DNA of 64,000 nucleotides. Source: Microbulbifer agarilyticus (GTDB lineage: Bacteria; Pseudomonadota; Gammaproteobacteria; Pseudomonadales; Cellvibrionaceae). Shown in pieces: positions 25,998 to 33,642 of the stretch. The notes beneath the pieces were generated by a model. That model did no database searches. It was given only the letters and a program-made list of their open reading frames with translations, and had not been told where the DNA came from. How positions within the stretch are numbered: position 1 is the first letter of the stretch; each line of letters begins with the position of its first letter. The stretch is from the NCBI RefSeq assembly GCF_001999945.1, contig NZ_CP019650.1, forward strand, positions 2,294,001 to 2,358,000, in the 5' to 3' direction. Made by a program: the position numbers and the translations under genes.

Positions 25998-27002
25998 ATG
26001 AAACACCTGCTGCTTTTCGCTTTCCTGTTTGTTGCCGTACCAGCCTGGGCGGAGAAATTTGGGCTAGTGCTCCACGGCGGGGCTGGCACCATCACCCGCG
26101 CCAAACTCACGGACAAACAGGAGGCCGATATTCGCGCAAAGCTCGCGGAAGCCCGGGATGCAGGCTACAAGGTGCTGGAAAATGGTGGCTCATCCATAGA
26201 GGCCGTCACCACTGCCATCATCATTCTGGAAGATTCTCCCCTGTTTAACGCCGGTAAAGGCGCTGTGTACACCTATGATGGCCAGCACGAGTTGGATGCT
26301 TCGATAATGGACGGCAGCAATCGCAATGCCGGTGCCGTCGCAGGGGTAAAAACGGTCAGAAACCCGATCCTGGCTGCTCAGGCCGTTATGACCCAGTCTG
26401 ACCATGTCATGCTGGCAGGTTCTGGGGCTGACGCCTTCGCTCGCCACGTGCAGTTGCCGCAAGTGAAAAACAGCTATTTCGATACGGAATTCCGCCTCCA
26501 GCAACTGGAGAAAGCGAAGCAGAAAATGGAGGCGGAAGGCACCTCCTTCAATGTTAAGAATAGCGACTATAAATACGGCACCGTAGGTGTAGCCGCGCTC
26601 GACAAGAATGGCAACCTCGCTGCCGGTACCTCCACCGGTGGAATGACCGCAAAACGCTGGGGCCGTGTGGGTGACTCCCCCATCATTGGCGCCGGCACCT
26701 GGGCTGATAACAATAGCTGTGCCGTTTCCGCCACCGGTCACGGGGAATACTTTATCCGTTACCACGTTGCTGCAGATATCTGTAGCAGGAAGCTCTACCG
26801 CGACCAACCGTTGACCACCGCTGCACGCGAAGTGATCCACGACATTTTACTTCCCGCAGGCGGTACCGGCGGTATCGTTGCAATGGACCGGGACGGCAAT
26901 ATCGCAATGGAATTCAATACCGAGGGTATGTACCGTGCATGGCGCCTGTCGGACAACACCTCAGGTGTGGCGATTTACAATGACGAGATGAAATCTCCCT
27001 GA
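25998..27002 (+). CDS. isoaspartyl peptidase / plant-type L-asparaginase, exported
   Basis: A 334-residue Ntn hydrolase with a signal peptide (MKHLLLFAFLFVAVPAWA), so it acts in the periplasm. The precursor is cut before Thr195 in KYGTVGVAALD, giving alpha and beta chains; this Thr is the nucleophile. GTSTGGMTAKRWGRVGDSP and the GTGGIVAMDRDGN block near the end complete the site. The family hydrolyses beta-aspartyl dipeptides and asparagine. Most proteobacterial members such as E. coli IaaA are similar in length. The ATG at 25998 begins the signal peptide. Confidence 0.93.
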   Translation: MKHLLLFAFLFVAVPAWAEKFGLVLHGGAGTITRAKLTDKQEADIRAKLAEARDAGYKVLENGGSSIEAVTTAIIILEDSPLFNAGKGAVYTYDGQHELDASIMDGSNRNAGAVAGVKTVRNPILAAQAVMTQSDHVMLAGSGADAFARHVQLPQVKNSYFDTEFRLQQLEKAKQKMEAEGTSFNVKNSDYKYGTVGVAALDKNGNLAAGTSTGGMTAKRWGRVGDSPIIGAGTWADNNSCAVSATGHGEYFIRYHVAADICSRKLYRDQPLTTAAREVIHDILLPAGGTGGIVAMDRDGNIAMEFNTEGMYRAWRLSDNTSGVAIYNDEMKSP

Positions 27003-27262
27003 ACAACCTGCAAGTGTCGACAACGGGTTACGCGTATCGTAACCCATTCGATCAAATCGTCGCACTGCAGGCCCTTACAATAAGCTCTAAGACGGCTAAA
27101 CGTTGCAGTCTGTCGCGCCTTTCGTCGCCCTCTTTGACGCCGCAACCTTGAATTGATTTTCGTCAATGTATACGTCAAGTGGCTCTCTAGTATCACTATA
27201 AACACCAAGGGCAAGCTGTCTCGTGCCTAGTGGGTGAAAACACAATTCAATTGGAGGCAGTT

Positions 27263-28132
27263 ATGAAAATTCTCATTTTAGGTATGGGCCATGTTGGACG
27301 AGCGCTTGGAAGCAGCTTGCGTGCACAGGGACACCAGGTAATCGGCACCACCACAACCCCCGAAAAAATTGATGAATTAAAGCAATTTGCCGACGATGTG
27401 GCGGTATTAAAGGGGCACGAAGCAGACAAGGTCGCACTTGCCGCTACAGGGTGCGATGCAATCATTGTTACTGTTGCACCCAACGTTAAAAATACCCGTA
27501 CGCTCGACGAGCGTCACCGTCACTACCACCAAACTCTGGTCGAAACCTGTCAGAATGCGGCGAGCAACTGTAAGCGACTGATATTCCTGTCTTCATTTTC
27601 GGTGTACGGCGATGGCGGTGACGGCAGCGATGTAATTACCGAACAAACCCCAACTGGTAACCATGAGGAGCCCTCTTCTCGCTACTATCAGGAAGCGGAG
27701 CAAGCCATTCTTACTCGCAGCGATGGCTGTGTATTACGCTTCCCGGATATGTACGGTGCCCCTGGTGATCTGTCCTTTCCCCAGCGAGTAAAACTCGCCC
27801 ATAGCTATTTTGATGGAAAGGCGATATTTGGTGCGGATGCGCTACTCTATGCAATTCATTTTGAAGATGTGGTATCGGCGGTCACGCACGTGGTAGCGAC
27901 AGGACTGAAAGGTATTTACAACGTCTGTGACAATGAACGGATACCAGCCACAAATAAAACCGTGTTTGACGCAATTTGTGAAGCAGAGGAACTATCGCCA
28001 CTCGAATTTACCGGGCACATCAAGGCACCCACACGCAAGATTTCTGCCGCCCGGATCTACTCTACCGGCTATCGCGTGAAGCATGGTGACCCTAATGCAC
28101 ACTATATCGCTAACGTGGAAACCCAAGCATAA
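27263..28132 (+). CDS. NAD(P)-dependent epimerase/dehydratase-like protein (YeeZ-type SDR)
   Basis: A 289-residue extended SDR with the nucleotide-binding start MKILILGMGHVGRALGSSL (G-x-G-x-x-G), the LIFLSSFSVYGDGG segment around the S/Y/K position, a YYQEAEQAIL stretch and LRFPDMYGAPGDLS near the substrate site. The canonical Y-x-x-x-K is not clean (YYQEAE), so reductase activity is uncertain; YeeZ-type atypical SDRs share this feature. GGAGG precedes the ATG at 27263. It appears to be a single-gene unit. Confidence 0.82.
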   Translation: MKILILGMGHVGRALGSSLRAQGHQVIGTTTTPEKIDELKQFADDVAVLKGHEADKVALAATGCDAIIVTVAPNVKNTRTLDERHRHYHQTLVETCQNAASNCKRLIFLSSFSVYGDGGDGSDVITEQTPTGNHEEPSSRYYQEAEQAILTRSDGCVLRFPDMYGAPGDLSFPQRVKLAHSYFDGKAIFGADALLYAIHFEDVVSAVTHVVATGLKGIYNVCDNERIPATNKTVFDAICEAEELSPLEFTGHIKAPTRKISAARIYSTGYRVKHGDPNAHYIANVETQA

Positions 28133-28162
28133 ACACGTCTTTCAATGACTTGGATACCCGCT

Positions 28163-28182
28163 GCGGCGCTCTACAGCGCCGC
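28163..28182. terminator. GC-rich stem-loop between convergent genes
   Basis: Arms GCGGCGCT and AGCGCCGC with a CTAC loop. No T-run follows on either strand, so it may be a weak or rho-assisted terminator for the epimerase-like and bilin reductase-like genes. Confidence 0.45.
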
Positions 28183-28204
28183 GCCCCCAACCCTTCGACT
28201 CTAA

Positions 28205-28945
28205 TCAAAGCATCGTTGCCTGCTCAATTCTCTGGGTCAGTTCCTCACCAAACAGCATGACGACCTTATCCCGGTCTGGATCAGCTTCAATAATGGCCTG
28301 CATAATGCGCTCGCGACGCACCTTGCGCACGAGCGTCTCCGCTGGCGTATTCTTTTTCGGGTTCGCGCATATATCTAGCCAATCCGCAAGATACGCTTGT
28401 GCATAGCGGGAAAAATCCGCTAAGTGCTCGGGGGTAACACCGTAGGCAAGCAGAAAATACGGAGAACAACAAGCTCGCATATGCGCCATTCGCGAGGCCT
28501 CAATTGTCTCGATCGGTTTATCAAATCGAGCCTCGCGATACACACTCTCAACTCTGCGATAGCGTCTCTTAAAGTAATCAAGGTTCATCATTACATCGAG
28601 GTCAGGATAGAGATCAATCGATATTTGGCTACCCTTTGGGTTAAGCATTCCTTCAAAACTGAATCGAGGTATATTCAGCTCCGGGCTCGGAATCACATGG
28701 ATATTGAAGTATCGCATTCCAGGCATCATCGTTAATGACATAAATGCTGCCTTCTCGATCAGCCCGCCATCATGCGTGTACACCCGGGCAAACCCCATTT
28801 CCGTTCCCTGCAAATTCTTTAGTACTGCAAGATCTGAAAATTCGTCACTCAGTCGTAGTCCCAGCGCAGACACGATCTGCCCTTCAAAACCCGTTGCAAA
28901 TTCGTCAATCACTCGAGTCTCAGCACCAGCTTCCACCATATCCAT
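28205..28945 (-). CDS. red chlorophyll catabolite reductase-like protein (bilin reductase superfamily)
   Basis: A 246-residue soluble protein without a signal peptide. The central block resembles plant red chlorophyll catabolite reductase: P-x-F-x-F-E (PRFSFE, Glu98), a short loop, SIDLYPDLDVMMN and then DYFKRRY, corresponding to the plant run of P-x-F-x-F-E, ILDL-P-x-x-D and P-D-Y-x-x-x-x-Y. It is followed by R-A-C-C-S-P (161-162), the usual S-P of this fold, and a helical end (YAQAYLADWLDI). These enzymes reduce open-chain tetrapyrroles using ferredoxin. This assignment is from recalled motifs and is not certain. The start at 28945 has AAGGA seven bases upstream. It lies downstream of the haem peroxidase gene on the same strand, past a terminator. 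Confidence 0.6.
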   Translation of the reverse strand: MDMVEAGAETRVIDEFATGFEGQIVSALGLRLSDEFSDLAVLKNLQGTEMGFARVYTHDGGLIEKAAFMSLTMMPGMRYFNIHVIPSPELNIPRFSFEGMLNPKGSQISIDLYPDLDVMMNLDYFKRRYRRVESVYREARFDKPIETIEASRMAHMRACCSPYFLLAYGVTPEHLADFSRYAQAYLADWLDICANPKKNTPAETLVRKVRRERIMQAIIEADPDRDKVVMLFGEELTQRIEQATML

Positions 28946-28980
28946 AATGAAATCCTTTAAATTGTGACCTGATACAAACG

Positions 28981-29005
28981 AAAAAGGGGTGCCCAAAGGG
29001 CACCC
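28981..29005 (-). terminator. rho-independent terminator after the haem peroxidase gene
   Basis: On the minus strand the stem GGGTGCCC-TTT-GGGCACCC is followed by CTTTTTC. It sits 55 bases past the peroxidase stop and just before the bilin reductase-like gene, so that gene is either read through or has its own weak start signal. Confidence 0.85.
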
Positions 29006-29060
29006 ATATACTTCAAGCAGCCTCTATTTGCTAGACAACAACACTAGCAAATTCTTTCTC

Positions 29061-31877
29061 CTAATTGCGCACGGGAGGTGGGTAGGCACTGGGACCCGGA
29101 GAAGGCTCCGCACCGTCAACCCACTCCCCGAACAAACCACCTGCGAGGAAATTCTTACCATCACTGGTACACCAGCGCTCGACTTCTTCAACATTCAAAG
29201 GCGCACCGAAGGGGAAGCCGTAGACCTTGTCACGGGTATGGATAAAGCCCTGGCGACAGGTACCTACCGCAGGCATTACCGCCTGAGGACCAAACTGGAA
29301 GTTCACGTGTTGTGGTTCCAGAACGTCGGGGCATAGCTGCTCACCATAAGGTCTGCCCGCACCAAGGAACACGGACTGGAAAGGCGTGACGTCAGGGATA
29401 CCATCACCGGTAATATCACCGTCGAAGGACGATACTTCGCAGGCATCACGCGAGTAGCTCTCAGAACACGCTACAAAAGTACTGGCCAGGCTGGCATCCT
29501 CTGGATTATCCAGATTCGGATAGAATCCAGCGTGCACGCAAGCACCGGCTTCGTAGGTGATTTGCTCAATCGATGGGTCTACCAGGAAGGCATTAATGTA
29601 ACCATTGGCATTGGGGGTACCCAGATCTGACTTCTGCAACGCACACCCGGGTTCGCCGACACCACATGCGGTCTGAATAAACACATCCGCCATGGAAACA
29701 GATTTAATCTCTGCCAAAGTATCCGCGTCGTCTGCATAGTAGAGCTCATACCAGAATCGGTCAGCGCTACGCTTCAGGTTAAATTCGCGGGCAATCATGC
29801 GTGCCATGGTAGATGGCAACGGTGAACCCTCAACCTTATCTTCCGCCAACAAGCCAAGTAGGCCCTCGACGTTATACACCTTGCGGTAACGTGCGCGAAG
29901 CTCTTCAGCCACTTCAAGGTCCGAAGTGATTTCCAGGAAGCATTCAATAGGATCGTCCGGGTAGAGCAAGTGCCATACACGGCAGCCGTCGTCGTCACCA
30001 CTCTTCTGGTAGATCGTCTTACCAAGATACGTTCCACGCAGGCGGTTAAAGTCGGGAACCCCCACCTCACGCGCAGAACGGATATCAATTGCCGCCAAAT
30101 CAATGCCCGCGTTAATCATACTTTGCGCAGCAACGACGTCCCGGACACTGTCTTCATAAATAAGGTCAATGTTAGCGGTAATCGTTCGGCTCATGGAGCG
30201 AATAACGTTGGCGATTCCCATACCCTGAGTACTGTGCAACGCAACGTGGTTCGCCACCGTAAACGGTGGATTTGGACCACTCTGAGAAAGACCCGGCACA
30301 TTCTGGGTTCCAAACTCAGGGATAAAGCTCCGGTTTACCACATCAACAAACTCTGCCACTGGCGGAGCCTGGGGATCCGAATAATCAAGCACCACGTGTG
30401 GCGCGATGACATTCTGACCATTTTCATCGTAAATCAAGAACTCTTTCGGTACAGAGCTATGGGCATAGCGGAAGGCAGAGTTCCACATATTGGTATTACT
30501 ATCCGGATTTACATCATCGGCATAACCCGTGTATTCGCCAATCAAGCTATCAAACTGAGAACCGAATAGCGCAGGCAGGTATTCATCAAATAAAATATGT
30601 TGATAAACACCGACCACAAAGCGACGAGTTTTCTGGAACAGGAACTCGTCAGCCACATCCGGCGCCATACCGGCAATATCACCGGAATACCTGAGTGCCA
30701 TCTGGTCCGCAACACGATTGTGATAGCGGTGGAATGCTAGGTGGAAAGTCAACAGTTGAAGATTTTCTGAAGCCCGGTCATCCCCGGAAAGAAACTCGTC
30801 TTGAGGATTAAATGCCCGGGTCGGATCATTTGGACGCGGATGTGCAGGAATTTTTTCTGCAGTAGGCAAGAACTCATAGAGGTCCGCCTTCAGCTCCGGG
30901 TTGGGACGATACAAAACAGTTTTTGCATCTTCGCCAACATAATCATACGTCGCAAGCTTACCACCACCAACGGGGATACGCGGCCCGTATGGATCCTGAG
31001 GGTTCGCTTTGGAACGCAAGTCCGCGTTTATCGCAGCCGAATCGCCGTAGATTTGCGATAAATCCAGCCAGCTATTGATCCGGTTACGAATCTCCTTACG
31101 GCCATCGTGCACTTCATAGATCGCGTCAGGATGCACAATTACTGGACTAGACACCGACCCGGTGAATGGCAACAGCGGGTTGCGCGAGAACATGATACGC
31201 GCGATCTCGTTTTCGGGCGCATCAGGGTACAAAACGGGGATACCCGGTACACCGTTGCTATCAATATAGTCCTGCGCCATTTCAATGGAGATGTCCCGCG
31301 TTGGAATCTTGCTGGCACACGGTACGAACTGGAAGAATTCATCAAATTGCGGCAGGCACTTTGATGGGTCATTCGGGTGGACACCCAACCATTGGTAGAT
31401 ATCCGCCGTGGTAGGGTTTTGAGGGTCAGTGCCAAAAATCAAGCGCGGAATCGTATCGGTATAGTAAGGATGTGAGAATCGATCGCGATCGATCTTTGAC
31501 GTATCATGGGTAACAAATTGCCCCATCCACAAAACGTTATGGGACAGTAGTGAGTCACTATTCAGCGACACACCAGTTTTGTTGGCCATCAAGTGGTTAC
31601 TGATCTCGCGCTCATTAATCGCGTCTGGACTCAGCTCCTTTTCTTCGATCCACGGAGAAATACCATCTTCCGCATATTCGCTCCCTTCCCTTCCGTGTGT
31701 GTACAGACGGTCCGCAGCCCCCCACTCAGTCTCAGCCAGGTTATTGCAGGTCCCGTCGTAAGACTGGACGGCGCTGGCATCACAGCTTCCCCCCGTATTA
31801 CCTGACACCGAGTACGCATAGGCACTGACTACAGCTGCGATCCCGGCGACTACTAATGATTTACTCATTATTCTCAT
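29061..31877 (-). CDS. secreted animal-type haem peroxidase
   Basis: A large exported peroxidase of about 938 residues: signal peptide (MRIMSKSLVVAGIAAVVSAYAYS), then the peroxidase-cyclooxygenase fold. The distal histidine is in WMGQFVTHDTS. The helix with the LLTFHLAFHRYHNRVA block follows, and the proximal histidine is in AFRYAHSSVPKE, a good match to family A-F-R-x-x-H-S. The C-terminal ~150 residues hold eight or so cysteines and a dockerin/EF-hand-like stretch (DGDITGDGIPDV). Such enzymes oxidise halides, phenols or lipids with H2O2. A GGAG six bases before the ATG at 31877 fixes the start. It is divergent from TetR, with paired operators between them. Confidence 0.88.
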   Translation of the reverse strand: MRIMSKSLVVAGIAAVVSAYAYSVSGNTGGSCDASAVQSYDGTCNNLAETEWGAADRLYTHGREGSEYAEDGISPWIEEKELSPDAINEREISNHLMANKTGVSLNSDSLLSHNVLWMGQFVTHDTSKIDRDRFSHPYYTDTIPRLIFGTDPQNPTTADIYQWLGVHPNDPSKCLPQFDEFFQFVPCASKIPTRDISIEMAQDYIDSNGVPGIPVLYPDAPENEIARIMFSRNPLLPFTGSVSSPVIVHPDAIYEVHDGRKEIRNRINSWLDLSQIYGDSAAINADLRSKANPQDPYGPRIPVGGGKLATYDYVGEDAKTVLYRPNPELKADLYEFLPTAEKIPAHPRPNDPTRAFNPQDEFLSGDDRASENLQLLTFHLAFHRYHNRVADQMALRYSGDIAGMAPDVADEFLFQKTRRFVVGVYQHILFDEYLPALFGSQFDSLIGEYTGYADDVNPDSNTNMWNSAFRYAHSSVPKEFLIYDENGQNVIAPHVVLDYSDPQAPPVAEFVDVVNRSFIPEFGTQNVPGLSQSGPNPPFTVANHVALHSTQGMGIANVIRSMSRTITANIDLIYEDSVRDVVAAQSMINAGIDLAAIDIRSAREVGVPDFNRLRGTYLGKTIYQKSGDDDGCRVWHLLYPDDPIECFLEITSDLEVAEELRARYRKVYNVEGLLGLLAEDKVEGSPLPSTMARMIAREFNLKRSADRFWYELYYADDADTLAEIKSVSMADVFIQTACGVGEPGCALQKSDLGTPNANGYINAFLVDPSIEQITYEAGACVHAGFYPNLDNPEDASLASTFVACSESYSRDACEVSSFDGDITGDGIPDVTPFQSVFLGAGRPYGEQLCPDVLEPQHVNFQFGPQAVMPAVGTCRQGFIHTRDKVYGFPFGAPLNVEEVERWCTSDGKNFLAGGLFGEWVDGAEPSPGPSAYPPPVRN

Positions 31878-31977
31878 AGCAGACTCCAAAATTTTTATGC
31901 CGAATCCAGCCCGCAATTTCGCGCACTGAAATCCATTGAGATCACCAGACCACAGCAATAGCAAGACACACCTCTGG

Positions 31978-32012
31978 TGACTTGAAAGTCAATACAATTG
32001 ACTTCGAAGTCA
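31978..32012. promoter_or_regulatory. two tandem palindromic operators between peroxidase and TetR genes
   Basis: Two perfect inverted repeats of the form TGACTT-N2-AAGTCA lie side by side, TGACTTGAAAGTCA at 31978-31991 and TGACTTCGAAGTCA at 31999-32012, with centres 21 bases (two helix turns) apart. This is the usual geometry for cooperative TetR dimers. Their place between two divergent genes indicates control of both by the adjacent TetR protein. Confidence 0.75.
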
Positions 32013-32190
32013 CTATAGGTGGTAAGATTGCAGCAAGAAATGACATTTATCAAAAGATATTTTCCCAGGTAGAGTAGCGCGCCACCCTGTCAACAATGAG
32101 ATATTGACCACAAAATGAATGTGGAATAAAACACGTATGAAAGGCAATGCGGCACCGATTCAAAGAACAAAACTAAATTGATTTAGCGTT

Positions 32191-32877
32191 ATGACTAGAG
32201 AATCCGATAATCCGACCCTCACAAAGCCCAAGCGCACCAGAAAGAAAGCGCCTGCTCCCCGGCGCGAGAGCACAAAGCGCAACCGCCCAGCAACCGAACA
32301 ATTATTAATCGACACCTGTGAACGATTATTGGTGCGTGACGGCCCCGATGGAATCGGCGTAAACAGTGTGGTTGAAGAGGCCGGTGTGGGTAAGGAGCTC
32401 ATTTATCGCTACTTTGGCGGCCTGCCCGGCCTGGTCAAGGCATGGATTGAGCGCAGTGCAAACTGGCCTACGGCGGAAGAGCTCATTGGCGGAGATATCT
32501 CAGCTTTTGCGGAACTGTCGGTTAAGGAACAGTTTAGGCTGGTACAACACAACTACATTGCGGCATTGCGTGAAAGGCCCGTCATCACGCGAATAATGGC
32601 CAGCGAGTTGATGCACCCAAGTGAAATCACTGTCATCCTGGAGGATGCCAGTGATCGTATCGCCAGAGAATTAACTGAAATTTTTCGCGAAATCAGTACA
32701 GACCACCAAGAGGACCTGGTTTCCCTGGCTCTTGTTTTCTATTGCATGACCAACTACTTGTGCATGCGAGAGGTCTCCAGTCCCAACTGCTTTGGGATGG
32801 ATCTGACTAAAAACGCCAGTTGGAAACGAGTCGCCAAGGTTACCGATATGCTGGTTGACCGGTTTCTCGATGAATAG
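32191..32877 (+). CDS. TetR family transcriptional regulator
   Basis: A 228-residue regulator with a lysine/arginine-rich leader (KPKRTRKKAPAPRR), the TetR DNA-binding domain (LIDTCERLLVRDG, then GVNSVVEEAGVGKELIYRYFGG as the helix-turn-helix) and a helical ligand domain. It is divergent from the secreted haem peroxidase and probably autoregulated through the paired TGACTT-N2-AAGTCA sites. Related half-sites between the TonB receptor and DUF1838 genes make a wider regulon likely. The ligand is unknown. Its coding end converges with the NAD(P)-binding protein gene with 20 bases between. Confidence 0.92.
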   Translation: MTRESDNPTLTKPKRTRKKAPAPRRESTKRNRPATEQLLIDTCERLLVRDGPDGIGVNSVVEEAGVGKELIYRYFGGLPGLVKAWIERSANWPTAEELIGGDISAFAELSVKEQFRLVQHNYIAALRERPVITRIMASELMHPSEITVILEDASDRIARELTEIFREISTDHQEDLVSLALVFYCMTNYLCMREVSSPNCFGMDLTKNASWKRVAKVTDMLVDRFLDE

Positions 32878-32897
32878 GCTCTGACCTACTAAACCGC

Positions 32898-33566
32898 CTA
32901 ATAGGAAATCTGGTACGCACGACCAATAGACTTTTCATCCTGTACCAGCTGCAAAAGAGCTCGTGCAGTATCACCCGTGGATACTTTCCAGCGGATTCGT
33001 TTTCCGGTAGGACTTCCCTGCCAGATCTGGTATGGCCGAGCTACATCTTTACCTAGCAGTTGTGGGGGGCGAAGAATCGTCCAATCCAGATCGGATTGTT
33101 TTACTAATGTCTCTTGCACTTCTTTGTCACGTAGTACGTAGGGCAGGATAAACCGGGTAACCAGAGCGACAACCCAATTACCCTGCCCACGACTTTCCCC
33201 AACCCCCAAAGATGAGAGCATCAGCAATCGCCTCAACCCCTTCTCTTTCATCGCACGAATAATATTCTCGGTACCATCCGCCAGCGGAGTTTCATTCGTT
33301 TTATGAAAAATACCAAGTGTCAGTACGACCGCATCATGCGTATCCTGAAACGCCTGCTCGACACTTTTCATATCGTGAATATCAACATACACTTTGTGCA
33401 ACCTCTGATGCTCTATATCAATAGCAGCGAGATTGCGTGCACACGCGGTTATGAAATACCCGCTATCCAGGGCCTGCCTTACAAAGTGCTGCCCTGTCCG
33501 TCCGGACGCCCCAAAAACGATGAGTTTCCGCGCATCCTTACCTATTTCTTCTTCAAGCTTATCCAT
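32898..33566 (-). CDS. NAD(P)-binding (NmrA/atypical SDR) oxidoreductase
   Basis: A 222-residue protein with the dinucleotide motif LIVFGASGRTGQHFVRQAL (G-x-x-G-x-x-G), AVVLTLGIFHK, a MLSSLGVGES strand and DWTILRPPQLL, the usual signature of atypical SDRs in the NmrA/HSCARG group. It lacks a Y-x-x-x-K pair, so it may be a redox sensor or a reductase of unusual type, for example biliverdin- or flavin-type reductases, which share this fold. It lies 76 bases downstream of the TonB receptor gene on the same strand and is probably co-transcribed with it. Confidence 0.85.
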   Translation of the reverse strand: MDKLEEEIGKDARKLIVFGASGRTGQHFVRQALDSGYFITACARNLAAIDIEHQRLHKVYVDIHDMKSVEQAFQDTHDAVVLTLGIFHKTNETPLADGTENIIRAMKEKGLRRLLMLSSLGVGESRGQGNWVVALVTRFILPYVLRDKEVQETLVKQSDLDWTILRPPQLLGKDVARPYQIWQGSPTGKRIRWKVSTGDTARALLQLVQDEKSIGRAYQISY

Positions 33567-33642
33567 CGCTCTTTACCACATATAGAAAAGCCAGGGGGCA
33601 GAACCGCAGCACTTCGCAGCTCGCCCTCCTGGCATAGTGGAT

